From NCBI GenBank assembly GCA_963841995.1, contig CAWJEX010000002.1, positions 231,814 through 295,813 on the forward strand: 64,000 bases of DNA. The letters run 5' to 3'. The position numbers were made by a program, and so were the translations under genes. The first letter of the stretch is position 1, and the number at the start of each line of letters is the position of its first letter. Positions 26,390-35,607 of the stretch are shown one piece after another. The notes below the pieces were generated by a model, which did not search any database, was not told where the DNA came from, and saw only the letters and a program-made list of their open reading frames with translations. Origin of the DNA: DATDPM01 sp963841995 (GTDB lineage Bacteria; Pseudomonadota; Alphaproteobacteria; DATDPM01).

Positions 26390-27634
26390 GTGTTTTTTCC
26401 TACAAGAAAAACGGTATCTGGTTTTTGGAGATATCTCGCTGGGGTTCTCGCCGTTGCCTCAGCCACCGGCTGTTCGTCGCTTTATATCCATGATGCGGCA
26501 GTCCAGAAATCGACGGCTTCTGCAAGTGCTGAGTTCGACAAGCTCAAATTGGATGGCGTTTTCAACAATGAATCCCAGTACCTCGCAAATTTGGAAAAGG
26601 AGGAGCTGGGTGCGGTCCGCTCCCAAGGAGCGGCACAGCGGGACAGTGAAATCTTACTCTTTCTGCGCGGCAACGAAAAAGTGGATGGGCGCACTATTTG
26701 TGCACTGCGTATCGACGGGTATCTACGTACTTTAGTGGGAAAGTCGGATCGGGTCAGTCCCACGAAACTGTGGCGTATAGTGGACGATGCCTATGCGGAC
26801 CCAACCCAAGACCCAGCCATGTTACTCGATCAGGACCTGAAAACATTCCTGCCACAAATTAATGATGCGGAAGGCGCCACGCTACCCAGCCCAAGCGGGC
26901 TTACGCTTCCTGGCGCCCTTGCAACACTCAAGAAAGATGAAAGCGCGCTTCAGGCCGCAGAAGCAGAAGGAAAAAATGCGGAAAAAGATTTTAAGAACAC
27001 ATTAGAGCAGGCAACGAAGGCGTTGATGCCAGATGGATCCGCGCAAAAAGCTTTGAGCGACATCGTTAATAAGGCAAACGCAGGTCTCACTGATGCTAAC
27101 CCGTTTGTGAGAAGTCTCATTTCGCAGAATCTGGCCTCAAAGATCCAATCACTTATTGACGCTACTGGTCCCTCGACAACTTCTGGCGGCAACACCCTCA
27201 GCCAGGAGGCAAAAGCGGGTCTCGGATTTATGCAGGCAGTCCTCGGTGTTGGTGATGCCTTCAGTAATCCTCCAATTATACCGCATCCTAACGCGCTTTC
27301 CGCGACCCAGGCATGGCTTCAATATGTTCAAGATGATTCCAATCTTACGATCGCCGAGCTCAAATCCCAATTAGATGTCGATAAAGCGCGCGTCTCGGCT
27401 GTAGCTACGCAAGTATACTTTCTGTCGAGAGCGGGTGAGGAATACCATAAAGCCCCGCAGACAGGCCTCTCGGGTGGCAAGGGCTTCGCAAACTTTCTGA
27501 GCCCTGCGAAGGGTCCAACATACGCCGTTGCTGCGTCTCTGGTCTATTACGCCGAAGCATGGAATCGTGGCTTTACGCGTGAGATGGAAATCGACCGCGA
27601 AGAGAGTTCTCATGATGCGACGAGCCAAGCTTGA
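26390..27634 (+). CDS. Predicted outer-envelope lipoprotein
   Basis: A 414-aa protein from GTG 26390. The N-terminus has a lipoprotein signal, LAGVLAVASATGCSS, with the acylated Cys at about 28. The rest is mostly helical and soluble, with a charged segment AEAEGKNAEKDFKNTLEQATKA cut here for length in the middle. No known domain. The gene overlaps a small downstream gene, which in turn overlaps a second lipoprotein gene, so the three probably form an operon. Confidence 0.72.
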   Translation: MFFPTRKTVSGFWRYLAGVLAVASATGCSSLYIHDAAVQKSTASASAEFDKLKLDGVFNNESQYLANLEKEELGAVRSQGAAQRDSEILLFLRGNEKVDGRTICALRIDGYLRTLVGKSDRVSPTKLWRIVDDAYADPTQDPAMLLDQDLKTFLPQINDAEGATLPSPSGLTLPGALATLKKDESALQAAEAEGKNAEKDFKNTLEQATKALMPDGSAQKALSDIVNKANAGLTDANPFVRSLISQNLASKIQSLIDATGPSTTSGGNTLSQEAKAGLGFMQAVLGVGDAFSNPPIIPHPNALSATQAWLQYVQDDSNLTIAELKSQLDVDKARVSAVATQVYFLSRAGEEYHKAPQTGLSGGKGFANFLSPAKGPTYAVAASLVYYAEAWNRGFTREMEIDREESSHDATSQA

Positions 27635-27791
27635 ACGTAGCCGCCGTGCCGGTGCCGCCTGGGTCGGCACACTCAAACCAGGATTAGATACGTTGGCTAG
27701 CTATGGCGCCGGCGGGCTTGATCCGCAGGCCTTCGCGAATCTGCTTGGTGCAGCTGGCATCGGCGCGATCGCGGGAGGGGTCACTCGATGA
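27612..27791 (+). CDS. Small hydrophobic protein between two lipoprotein genes
   Basis: A 59-aa protein starting inside the end of the previous gene (ATG 27612, preceded by GAAGAGAG) and ending in an ATGA overlap with the next. The N-terminus is strongly basic (MRRAKLERSRRAGAAW) and the C-terminus glycine- and alanine-rich (LLGAAGIGAIAGGVT). Possibly a small membrane-associated protein. No family recognised. Confidence 0.5.
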   Translation: MMRRAKLERSRRAGAAWVGTLKPGLDTLASYGAGGLDPQAFANLLGAAGIGAIAGGVTR

Positions 27792-28315
27792 AAATATTTC
27801 GAATTACAACTTTGCTATTGGCACTTGCCGGCTGTCAGACTCCGCAGGGAATAGTCGATACTGCTTCGCTGGTTGCTAAAATCAGTACGCAAATGAATGG
27901 TGAGTTCACGGATTACGTTTCCAAGCAGAATGTGGTTAGGGACGAAGATGTAACGCGCCTAGCAGAGATGTATGCACGAACCGACCGTCTCGCGGCAGCG
28001 AATCAAGATCAATTCGACATTTTAAGATTAGCCTCAGATGACGAAACGAACAGGGTCTTGGATGGAATCAAGGCCAGCCGGATTGAAGAACCTGGTATTG
28101 GGGATAAAGCCTCAGTCGTGATTTATAGCAAAGCACTCCAAACCGAGTTTGGAAAAAATAGCTTCGACGATGGTCCGCTAAAAAGTGTCTCAAGTGCCGC
28201 TGGATCAATCGCCGCGCCGGGCGATATTAAGGGACAGATCATTAGTCTCGGGACGTTTGCAAATCAAGTGTACGACGACATGAAAAAAAGCAATGCAGAA
28301 AAAAGCGGAAAATAG
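27788..28315 (+). CDS. Small predicted lipoprotein
   Basis: A 175-aa protein with a lipoprotein signal (ITTLLLALAGCQTP, acylated Cys at about 16). The mature part is helical and polar, with DNETNRVLDGIKASR-like content and a lysine-rich end. Start ATG overlaps the preceding stop. The function is unknown; its place next to another lipoprotein suggests a shared envelope complex. Confidence 0.68.
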   Translation: MKIFRITTLLLALAGCQTPQGIVDTASLVAKISTQMNGEFTDYVSKQNVVRDEDVTRLAEMYARTDRLAAANQDQFDILRLASDDETNRVLDGIKASRIEEPGIGDKASVVIYSKALQTEFGKNSFDDGPLKSVSSAAGSIAAPGDIKGQIISLGTFANQVYDDMKKSNAEKSGK

Positions 28316-28414
28316 CCGTTACTTCCTTTTGACTGCTTCTCACCGCGCGTCTCTTTGAATCTGCGCATAACGCTTAATTCGCATGCTGGGTGGATACGAA
28401 CGGGGGATAAACAG

Positions 28415-28738
28415 ATGGGGGCATACACGTCTTCGTATAAGAATAAACTCGATGCGGTTCACGATTTAGAACTAGCACTTCGTTCGAAACGGACTATGAC
28501 TGCAGCGGATGATCTTATAATAAATCCAACTCTTCAAGCGCTCGGAAACGAAGCCGGAAGATTGGAGGCGGCTATAGCTGCGGACGACACGCCGCAGTTG
28601 CAAGGGCCGAGCCCAGCTGACGCAACTGCGCTTCAGAATGCGATTATCTCTGCGGAAAACGTGATTCGGCAGAACGCGTCTGTGAATGACCTTGCAAATG
28701 CGGCTGCAGTACTCATCGGGACAATGCGTACTGCGTAA
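28415..28738 (+). CDS. Hypothetical helical protein
   Basis: A 107-aa protein from ATG 28415, preceded by GGGGGA at a suitable distance; TTG 28355 would add 20 residues. It reads MGAYTSSYKNKLDAVHDLEL and ends AAAVLIGTMRTA. Predicted all-helical and cytoplasmic, with no signal peptide. No family recognised. Confidence 0.5.
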   Translation: MGAYTSSYKNKLDAVHDLELALRSKRTMTAADDLIINPTLQALGNEAGRLEAAIAADDTPQLQGPSPADATALQNAIISAENVIRQNASVNDLANAAAVLIGTMRTA

Positions 28739-28748
28739 AGAAGTCACA

Positions 28749-28919
28749 GTGTTCGATTTGCACGGCCGCATTCTGATGGATGGTGAACTGAAAGCCGATC
28801 AGACAATGAACATCACTTGGTTCCAATTGGCGGGGAGGGCTTTCATTGGCTTGTCGACTGCTGGCGCCGGGAGAGCATCGCTATCCGGCACGAGTGTTGA
28901 GCGCAGCAACCATTTCTAA
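28749..28919 (+). CDS. Possible small protein
   Basis: A 56-aa open frame from GTG 28749 with AAAGAAG upstream: FDLHGRILMDGELKADQT, then TWFQLAGRAFIGLSTAGAG. Composition looks coding, and the gap between its neighbours would otherwise be empty. It could also be the end of the previous gene after a frame change. Low confidence. Confidence 0.35.
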   Translation: MFDLHGRILMDGELKADQTMNITWFQLAGRAFIGLSTAGAGRASLSGTSVERSNHF

Positions 28920-29003
28920 GATATTACGCATCAGCTCACATTTTTTTCGCTCAGTTAATACAATGGCGTGAGGGAGCCGAGACAATAAGCTCGGTGAGGC
29001 AAC

Positions 29004-29888
29004 ATGAGTACAAGTGCCGTTCTAGACGTCGCCATCGGTCTGGTGCTGATGTATTTGTTGCTCAGCTTAGCCTGCACCGCTTTGAATGAATTTATTGCGA
29101 CGTGCGCCGGTCTCCGCGCAAAGACACTACAAAATGCATTAACACAGCTTCTCGACGTGGCATCCCTAAAATCCGATTTCTACAATCACGGTTTGATTGA
29201 TGGCGGGAACGCGGCGGTCAATGGTGCACACGTCTCGTATTTATCAAGTCAAACCTTTGCCATGGCGCTTCTCGCCAGCCTAGATCCGACAAAGCCGTTG
29301 CCGGCATTCGCTGATATCGAGAGCGCTATCAAAAACCTTCCGGACAGCAATATTCGGGACACGCTGTTGGCACAGCTTGCGACGGCCGATGGCGATCTCT
29401 CGAAGCTTCGCGACAATGTCGCCGCATGGTTCGATCATACGATGGATCGGGTCAGCGGCGTTTACCAACGCTACGTCAAGTGGATTTCGCTAGGTGTTGG
29501 ACTCGCAATCGCGTTGGCCATTAATGCAGATTCAATCGCTGTCGCGAAAGCGCTGTGGCATGACGGGACTTTACGCGCGCAGATGGTTCAGGCCGCGGGT
29601 ACAACGGTGCCTGCAACGTCCCTCGGGGGCGCCGGAACCAATACACCGAGCGTATCGAGCGTGCTACAGACGCTTGATGACGCCGAAACGAAGCTTCGGC
29701 CGCTGCCGATTGGGTGGGATGCCTCGGGTCCTTTCCCCGGCTGGCCCTTCTGGTTCATAAAGCTCGGCGGCCTGCTGCTGACCGCACTAGCGCTGTCCCT
29801 TGGGGCACCTTTCTGGTTCGACATCTTATCAAAATTCATGAGTTTTCGAGGTACAGGCAACAAACCGCCGCGAACCGAGGATTTGTGA
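29004..29888 (+). CDS. Integral membrane protein of unknown function
   Basis: A 294-aa protein preceded by GTGAGGC. The N-terminal helix carries AIGLVLMYLLLSLACTALNE, a pattern I associate with a group of uncharacterised bacterial membrane proteins. There is a polar loop to about 150, a second helix (ISLGVGLAIALAINADSI), another polar loop and a C-terminal helix (FIKLGGLLLTALALSLGAPFW). It stands before a phosphoesterase gene, 52 bases apart, on the same strand. Confidence 0.7.
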   Translation: MSTSAVLDVAIGLVLMYLLLSLACTALNEFIATCAGLRAKTLQNALTQLLDVASLKSDFYNHGLIDGGNAAVNGAHVSYLSSQTFAMALLASLDPTKPLPAFADIESAIKNLPDSNIRDTLLAQLATADGDLSKLRDNVAAWFDHTMDRVSGVYQRYVKWISLGVGLAIALAINADSIAVAKALWHDGTLRAQMVQAAGTTVPATSLGGAGTNTPSVSSVLQTLDDAETKLRPLPIGWDASGPFPGWPFWFIKLGGLLLTALALSLGAPFWFDILSKFMSFRGTGNKPPRTEDL

Positions 29889-29940
29889 GCGTATAAGAGA
29901 CGAGAGCGCTTTCGATTTTTGGCGGCAGAGGGAAATTTTG

Positions 29941-31383
29941 ATGAGCGCGCTGGATCGCATTAATCACATCGTCGTCCTGATGCTAGAGAACCGGTCGTTC
30001 GATAACATGCTGGGGATGCTCTATCCCAAGTCCGCGGGATTTGACGGTCTCGATGGCACTGAGACAAATCTCGATGCCAACAGCAATCCCGTTCGCGTTT
30101 GGAATCGGCCCGGAACCGACGAGACGACGATGACCATCCCGAATCCCGATCCGGGTGAACTCTGGGCGGATATCAACACGCAACTGTTCGGCACCGCGAT
30201 GCCTGCACCGGCCGCGCGCATGGCTGGCTTCGTCAGGAATTATACAAGCCAAGCTGCGCAGCCGGCGGCAGCCTACAAGCCGGGGAGCGTGATGCACTAC
30301 TTTACGCCCGAGCAGGTCCCGGTGATCAGCCGACTTGCGCGGCAGTTTGCGGTCTGCGACCGCTGGCACGCGTCGGCGCCATGTCAGACATGGCCGAACC
30401 GCTTTTTCGTGCACACCGGAACCGCCAACGGTTACGAAAACAACTCTCCGCCGCATTTCCCCTACGAAATGCCGACAATCTTCAATCGCTTTGAGGATCT
30501 CGGTATAGCGAACGGTTGGAAAATCTATTTTCACGATGTGCCACAATCTCTCACTCTGGCCAAGCTTTGGCCGCACTTATCTGGCTTTCGCCTTTACGAG
30601 GAATTCCAATACGACGCGAGAACCGGAAACCTGCCAGCCTATTCGTTTATCGAACCCCGATATTTTGCGGACGTATCGCTGCCGAACGACCAACATCCAC
30701 CCCACGTCGTGACTTTAGGCGAGCAGCTTATCGCTGATGTTTATAATCGACTTCGCAACGGTCCGGCATGGGCGGAAACGCTACTTGTCATCATCTATGA
30801 CGAGCACGGCGGCTGTTACGACCATGTGCCGCCGCCAAAAGCCAAACCACCGAGCTCAGCCCCGTCGTCGCCATTCAACTTCGACCGATACGGTGTGCGC
30901 GTGCCGGCCGTGATCGTTTCACCCTTTATCTCGCAGGGCACGGTCCTGCGTCCACCCGGCGACACCCCTTTCGACCATACGTCAATCATTGCCACGTTGC
31001 GCAAGCGCTTCTCGCTAGGCGCGCCGCTAAGTGACCGAGAGATGGTAGCGCCCGATCTCGAGACTGTGCTCTCCCTGAGCAATCCGGACAATGTGGGGCC
31101 AGAGCACATCGAACCGCTACCGTTCGTGGCCAGCCCCGCCGATGTGGCACAAGCCCAGGCCGTTCCCTTGAACAATATGCAGGAGAGCCTATTAAGGCTC
31201 GCGGCAATCCTTCCGCAAGAGAACGGTGAAGCCGATTTCGCGTCGTTCATCGCGGGTCACGTTGCTAACCTTCAAGCGGATGGAGCAGCCGCTAAGCTCG
31301 CGGCCGGCGATTTAAACCAAGATGTGGGATCGGCCGTCACTATCATTAAGAAGAGCCTTGGTAACTTCTTCAGGACCCTTTGA
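29941..31383 (+). CDS. Phosphoesterase family protein (phospholipase C/AcpA type)
   Basis: A 480-aa protein of the family that includes non-haemolytic phospholipase C and acid phosphatase AcpA. Diagnostic segments are HIVVLMLENRSFDNMLG at the N-terminus (metal-binding Glu-Asn), ASAPCQTWPNRFF, IIYDEHGGCYDHVPPP and VSPFIS, followed by FDHTSIIATLRKRF. These enzymes hydrolyse phosphate esters, often of phospholipids. Unlike most relatives it has no visible signal peptide, so it may act inside the cell or leave by another route. Start ATG 29941 is chosen for the GAGGGA upstream. Confidence 0.88.
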   Translation: MSALDRINHIVVLMLENRSFDNMLGMLYPKSAGFDGLDGTETNLDANSNPVRVWNRPGTDETTMTIPNPDPGELWADINTQLFGTAMPAPAARMAGFVRNYTSQAAQPAAAYKPGSVMHYFTPEQVPVISRLARQFAVCDRWHASAPCQTWPNRFFVHTGTANGYENNSPPHFPYEMPTIFNRFEDLGIANGWKIYFHDVPQSLTLAKLWPHLSGFRLYEEFQYDARTGNLPAYSFIEPRYFADVSLPNDQHPPHVVTLGEQLIADVYNRLRNGPAWAETLLVIIYDEHGGCYDHVPPPKAKPPSSAPSSPFNFDRYGVRVPAVIVSPFISQGTVLRPPGDTPFDHTSIIATLRKRFSLGAPLSDREMVAPDLETVLSLSNPDNVGPEHIEPLPFVASPADVAQAQAVPLNNMQESLLRLAAILPQENGEADFASFIAGHVANLQADGAAAKLAAGDLNQDVGSAVTIIKKSLGNFFRTL

Positions 31384-32063
31384 TAACGGATTCGTATCAC
31401 GACATACCAACACTACAACACCCGTCGGCCGCATTCGGTGCTCGGCTACAGGCCGCCGGCACCGGCGGCCTGTAGTCCATCGATCATGCCGCTCGAATGG
31501 CAAACCGCAATGCAGTAACCTCTCTCATCGCTTGATACAGAAAATCGGTCAGCCCACTCGGCCAGCCAAGCAACCAGTAGCGCAAACGCAATGGTCTCCT
31601 CCCAATTTCTTAGACCGATCTGAGTGAGAGTTTTCCGGGAACCGGCAGCAGATCGGGACCGGGGAACGCACTCAGGCTCCTCTGTTTTCAATTATTGGGT
31701 GAGGCGCTCCCACACGGAACGATCGGGCTGGATGGGGCGCACCGAACTGCGGCACAGCGGAAATCTGAGAGTTTTTGGCCGTAATGTTCCGGTAGAGTGT
31801 CAACCGGACCGACGGCATGTAAAGAAATCCGCCGAGTGACTATCAATTTCAGAGCGCGCCAACGCCACGCAGAGAAGATGGGCCAATTCCCAGAACAAGA
31901 TGCCAATTTATGAACGCGGCCGTATGTGAGCCGTGGGACATGGCCAAGCTGGTACAGACTGCCACACGAGGCAACAACGTTGATAGAATGGTTTTGTGAA
32001 CTTCGCCACAAAGGCGCCCTTCGGGTCGCGCGGTTCCTAATGGTGATCAGGAGTCACTCGATT
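31384..32063. other. Intergenic stretch with dispersed repeat, copy A
   Basis: No supported gene. The part about 31627-31790 belongs to a repeat family seen also near 33300, 38480, 47720 and 48900: shared landmarks are AACCGGCAGCAGATCGGGAC, TTTTCAATTATTGGGTGAGG and a final TTTTTGGCCG. This copy is more diverged and lacks the GGTGCCCGGCACC part. Confidence 0.65.
31447..31474. terminator. Perfect hairpin after the phosphoesterase gene
   Basis: A 13-bp perfect GC-rich stem (TACAGGCCGCCGG and its complement) with a 2-base loop, 64 bases past the stop. There is no T-run, so it may be a mRNA 3' stabiliser or half of a bidirectional terminator rather than a classical intrinsic terminator. Confidence 0.6.
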
Positions 32064-33188
32064 ATGCGGTCAGTCGATGGCGTTTTGATGAGGTTACTCG
32101 TTTGGGTCTTATATCCGGTCATCGTGATTGCTTCCGTTCTGCTGCTTGCCTCGGTCCAACTCCGCTCTTCCAGTGGCTCGGCGTTCGATACCTGGTCGCT
32201 GAACTACGACGCAAACCGCGCGCTGCACGATGAGTATCGCGCAGACGTCGTCAAAAAGCGCCAGGAAGCCTCGCCTAACCTCGACGACCTCTCCTTCACC
32301 AGCCGGTGCCTGCTGGGGTTCTATAACGACGACGGCACTAGGAGGGAGGAGATGATCAATCCGCAGCTGCGGGAAGAAGAAGAGAAAGCGAGGAGCGAGA
32401 TCCACGCTGGAACGAAGAAGGCAGAGGACTACTCAGGAGACGTATACTGCCTACTGCGTGGCTTCGTGTCGTTAAAATACGACAAGGACGTCCTAGAACG
32501 TAATGGCCATACGTACGAGCAGGAGATCTCCGATCTCCAGCAGTCGATCTCATCGAACAAAGACCAGTACTCCGACCTGATCAAAGGTCACCAGGAATTC
32601 CTTGCTTTCAAAGAAATGGAAAAAAAGTGGTACTCGAAGCCGATCGCCGACACGCCATACGACCTCTTGGTGTTGCTCCTGGTAATGTCCATGGGCGCGT
32701 TAGGAGGCATGGTGCGACTTCTACGGGACTACGGGGACGAAAGCCGGCCAAAGCCTGCATCCAAAGATTACGTCTTTATCCCGTTGATCGGCTTAGTGAT
32801 CGCCGTTGGCGGATACGTCCTGGCGAAGACCGGCCTGCTGTTGTTGTCTTCCACCAAGGAGGAGGCCTCACTAAGCCCGTACATGATAGGGCTCGTTGGC
32901 ATCGTGTCAGGCTTGCTGGCGAGAGAGGTAATCGATTCTATCGCTCGCGCCGGTGCCAACATGTTGAAAAAAACGGAAGCCGTGGGAGAGCAGGGTGGCG
33001 GTGGCGGGGCCGCGGGCGGACCAGATGGTGCACGGGGCGCCGGCGGTGGCCATGCTGGAGGCGGTCAGGGGCTTGTTGACCAAGGGCGGGCCGGAAGCCG
33101 TCAAGTACGTGGTGACCAACAATATCAGGGCGGGGTCGGAGAAGACAAACAACTCGCGGACAAACAAGATGAGGAAGGGATAACTTGA
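32064..33188 (+). CDS. Membrane protein with suspected frameshifted glycine-rich tail
   Basis: A 374-aa protein from ATG 32064, chosen for GGAG at 12 bases upstream. There is one N-terminal membrane helix (LVWVLYPVIVIASVLLLAS), a polar region of ~150 residues, then three helices (LLVLLLVMSMGALGGMVRLL; FIPLIGLVIAVGGYVLA; IGLVGIVSGLLAREVI). From about 32990 the frame gives a Gly/Ala/Arg-rich tail (GEQGGGGGAAGGPDGARGAG). The neighbouring frame instead reads GAPAVAMLEAVRGLLTKGGP, then AVKYVVTNNIRAG, which looks more like protein. A one-base error or mutation in the G-rich stretch is therefore likely. Family unknown. Confidence 0.6.
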   Translation: MRSVDGVLMRLLVWVLYPVIVIASVLLLASVQLRSSSGSAFDTWSLNYDANRALHDEYRADVVKKRQEASPNLDDLSFTSRCLLGFYNDDGTRREEMINPQLREEEEKARSEIHAGTKKAEDYSGDVYCLLRGFVSLKYDKDVLERNGHTYEQEISDLQQSISSNKDQYSDLIKGHQEFLAFKEMEKKWYSKPIADTPYDLLVLLLVMSMGALGGMVRLLRDYGDESRPKPASKDYVFIPLIGLVIAVGGYVLAKTGLLLLSSTKEEASLSPYMIGLVGIVSGLLAREVIDSIARAGANMLKKTEAVGEQGGGGGAAGGPDGARGAGGGHAGGGQGLVDQGRAGSRQVRGDQQYQGGVGEDKQLADKQDEEGIT

Positions 33189-33298
33189 CGACGACGGACG
33201 CCCTCGAACGTCTGGAGCGTCTACGGGCCGAGTACGAGAAAGTTCGGCTGGACTGGCCTGTAGCCGATTCCAAAGACACTAAGTCTGGATGTTTAATG
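33185..33298 (+). pseudogene. Short gene start running into repeat copy B
   Basis: A TTG at 33185 overlaps the previous stop (TTGA). About 30 codons look coding, TDALERLERLRAEYEKVRLDW, before the frame enters the dispersed repeat. Probably a gene cut by the repeat or by a deletion. No family recognised. Confidence 0.35.
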
Positions 33299-33510
33299 AG
33301 GGAACCGGGAGATCAGAACCGGGGAACGCACTTAGGCGCCCCTGCTTTCAATAACTGGGTGGGGCGCTCTTATACGGAGCCATTGGTCTGGACCTGGTGC
33401 ACCGGGATGCGGCACAATTGCTGGAGATTCGGTGCCCGGCACCGCAGAAATCCTCAGGTTTTGGGGCGCAAGTGGGGTTCCTGGCGCCCCATCCAGCCAA
33501 TTGATTCAAA
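33299..33510. repeat. Dispersed intergenic repeat, copy B
   Basis: Shares with copy D (47722-47935) the landmarks TTTCAATAACTGGGTGGGGC, TTATACGGAGCCATTGGTCT, GCGGCACAATTGCTGGAGAT, GGTGCCCGGCACCGCAGAAA and GGCGCAAGTGGGGTTCCTGG. GGTGCCCGGCACC is itself a palindrome, so the transcript could fold. It lies just after the gene end at 33188. Confidence 0.85.
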
Positions 33511-33569
33511 AGGATTTTCTACAAAAAGCCGAGTCCGCTCGGGTATCACGACTTGGCGAAGGTTACGCT

Positions 33570-34652
33570 TCAGGCGAGATAGTCTTTGGCACCAAGATCC
33601 TCGATGGCGCGGAGAGCGCGGTCCGTAACTGTGCGCACGACCTCCTTGCCACGCGAATCTGCAGCCACGAGCGTACCACCGACGATCACGGGATAGACGA
33701 GACCATAAAGAACGCCTCTTCGGTATCCTTCAAAGCACGCCGTGCGACTGATGCTCCCAACTCCCTTTTCCTCGAGGGTACGGCAATAAAGCTCCAGGAG
33801 TTCGCGCTCTATCGCCTGGCGAACTTCCACGGGCGCGCTCTGGCTCATGAAATACGCGATATCGAATACGCCTTGGCCTTTGCACGACAGCTGCCAGTCG
33901 ATCACGGCAAGCGAATCCGGTTCATGACCGAACAGTAAGTTATCCATGCGATAATCGCCGTGGATAAGCGTTCTGGGAGGTGCCGCAAAACCAGCGAGCA
34001 GTGTCGCGATGTTCGCGCCGAGGCGCTCGCCAACCTTCGTCATGCGATTAGAGAGCAAGTCTCCAAATCGGTCGAGAAACGGGCCCCAGGCGTGCTCGTA
34101 GACGCGGAGGGCAACGTCAACGGTTGTCGGATCGTCGGCGCTTGGCATCCAATCGACGCGCTCAAGCGCTAGACGTCCCCACCATCTAGCATGCAGCCCG
34201 GCCAGGTGCCGAACTGCTGTCGCCGCCCGCTCCTTGCTCCAGCCCGTTAACTGGTCGCCCGGCTGGGCAGGCGCGAGATCTTCGAGAAGCAGTATGGAGA
34301 GGCCGTTTTCATCTATGTCGCTGTAATAGCACCGAGGTGTGCGCAGGCCGGCCTGAGGTCCAATCTCACGATAAAACCGGGCCTCCCGCTCGTAGAGACG
34401 TAACGCGGACCCGAAGGCACGGGCTTGCGGATCGACAGGCGGGAGCTTCACGATAATCGACGGCGGGCCGCCGCCGTCGGCGTATTGGATCTGATACCGA
34501 GCGACCTGACCCGTAAAGCCGGCGGTCTGCAAAGGCATACGCTTGATGCCGCAAACGGCTGACTCCGTGATGATACCGGCGCAGCGTAAGGTTTCGGTCA
34601 ACCAGGTGGCGGTAATGCCTTCGGGCCGCTCGGGTGCTGGGCGAAGTGCCAT
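33570..34652 (-). CDS. Aminoglycoside-phosphotransferase/ecdysteroid-kinase-like protein
   Basis: A 360-aa kinase-fold protein. IIVKLPPVDPQARAF supplies the ATP-binding Lys. The catalytic loop is HGDYRMDNLLF and the metal-binding Asp is in LAVIDWQ. LLLEDLAPAQPGDQLTGW is the hinge typical of the CHK/ecdysteroid 22-kinase-like subgroup. Members phosphorylate small hydroxylated compounds; the substrate here is unknown. It is divergent from luxR with a 135-base intergenic region, so joint control with the quorum-sensing locus is possible. Confidence 0.82.
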   Translation of the reverse strand: MALRPAPERPEGITATWLTETLRCAGIITESAVCGIKRMPLQTAGFTGQVARYQIQYADGGGPPSIIVKLPPVDPQARAFGSALRLYEREARFYREIGPQAGLRTPRCYYSDIDENGLSILLLEDLAPAQPGDQLTGWSKERAATAVRHLAGLHARWWGRLALERVDWMPSADDPTTVDVALRVYEHAWGPFLDRFGDLLSNRMTKVGERLGANIATLLAGFAAPPRTLIHGDYRMDNLLFGHEPDSLAVIDWQLSCKGQGVFDIAYFMSQSAPVEVRQAIERELLELYCRTLEEKGVGSISRTACFEGYRRGVLYGLVYPVIVGGTLVAADSRGKEVVRTVTDRALRAIEDLGAKDYLA

Positions 34653-34787
34653 TCGCTGATGTGATCCTTGAAGAAAGGTAGTAAAACCACTTCAATGTTC
34701 TAGCGCCGTGTGTTGTTAATATTTGTAACACGGCAGGGGATTTCGACAATCGAGCTCTAGTGACCAGGGGGTCAAGAAAAGCGCGTC

Positions 34788-35528
34788 ATGGCTGCGCACC
34801 CACAGCTTGACCATCTTGTGGAGACGCTCCAGGAGGGGCGTTCGCTGGACGATCTTCGCTCGGATTTTGCCGCCTTCCTAGGCAATCTCGGATTCAGCGT
34901 ATTTGCGTACGCGGGGCTGCGGTTTCCCAGCCGCATCGTCGAGAAGCGCCCAGTCCTTTCCAACTACCCCGGAACCTGGGTGTCGCGGTACGAAACCGCT
35001 CATTATGAGGGCATCGATCCGGTCTTGCCGAGCGCAGCGCGCAGTCTTGTGCCTATTCTCTGGGATGATCTGCTGAAACGTAACGACATCGATAAGCTGC
35101 AACGCGAAATCTTTGAGGAAGCAAAAGCAGTCGGCCTCTATCACGGAATCACAATCCCCGTGCATGGCCAGATGGGCGATTTTGCCTTAGTCAGCGTCGC
35201 GTCGGATCTCAACGATGCGGAGTTCAAAAAGGTTGTGTCCGCGCACCTCCACGAGATCCATATCGCCTCACTCTATTACCATGATGCAGTTCGCTCGAAT
35301 TTCACACAGCCAGCGCATCAGGATGACAACATACGACTCACCAATCGGGAACGAGAGTGCTTGCTGTGGACCGCGCGTGGTAAAACGGCCTGGGAGACGT
35401 CGGAGATTCTGGCTATTTCCGAGAACACGGTGAATTTCTACATCAAGAACGCCATGAAAAAGCTGGGTGTATTCAACAAGAACCACGCCGTGGTTCGCGC
35501 AATCATGCTTTATCTGATCTTTCCTTAG
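34788..35528 (+). CDS. LuxR-family quorum-sensing regulator
   Basis: A 246-aa regulator. The N-terminal autoinducer-binding domain shows the usual ligand-contact residues: the WVSRYETAHYEGIDPVL segment and PILWDD. The C-terminal LuxR HTH is LTNRERECLLWTARGKTAWE followed by ISENTVNFYIKNAMKKLGV (about 180-235). It would bind an acyl-homoserine lactone in the cytoplasm and then DNA. The cognate synthase gene follows 110 bases downstream with a palindrome before it. Length and motif order are normal, and the gene looks intact. Confidence 0.95.
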   Translation: MAAHPQLDHLVETLQEGRSLDDLRSDFAAFLGNLGFSVFAYAGLRFPSRIVEKRPVLSNYPGTWVSRYETAHYEGIDPVLPSAARSLVPILWDDLLKRNDIDKLQREIFEEAKAVGLYHGITIPVHGQMGDFALVSVASDLNDAEFKKVVSAHLHEIHIASLYYHDAVRSNFTQPAHQDDNIRLTNRERECLLWTARGKTAWETSEILAISENTVNFYIKNAMKKLGVFNKNHAVVRAIMLYLIFP

Positions 35529-35607
35529 AACGTCGTCTCCGTCCTCGGCCCAGCACAACCCACCAAGATTGGTGTATTCGCAGCCAACCCTGAACGCCTT
35601 CAAATGT

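Noticed and set aside
31926..32063. Extended N-terminus of the membrane protein at 32064
   Set aside because: The added residues are not hydrophobic in a useful way, and the best ribosome-binding site is before ATG 32064.
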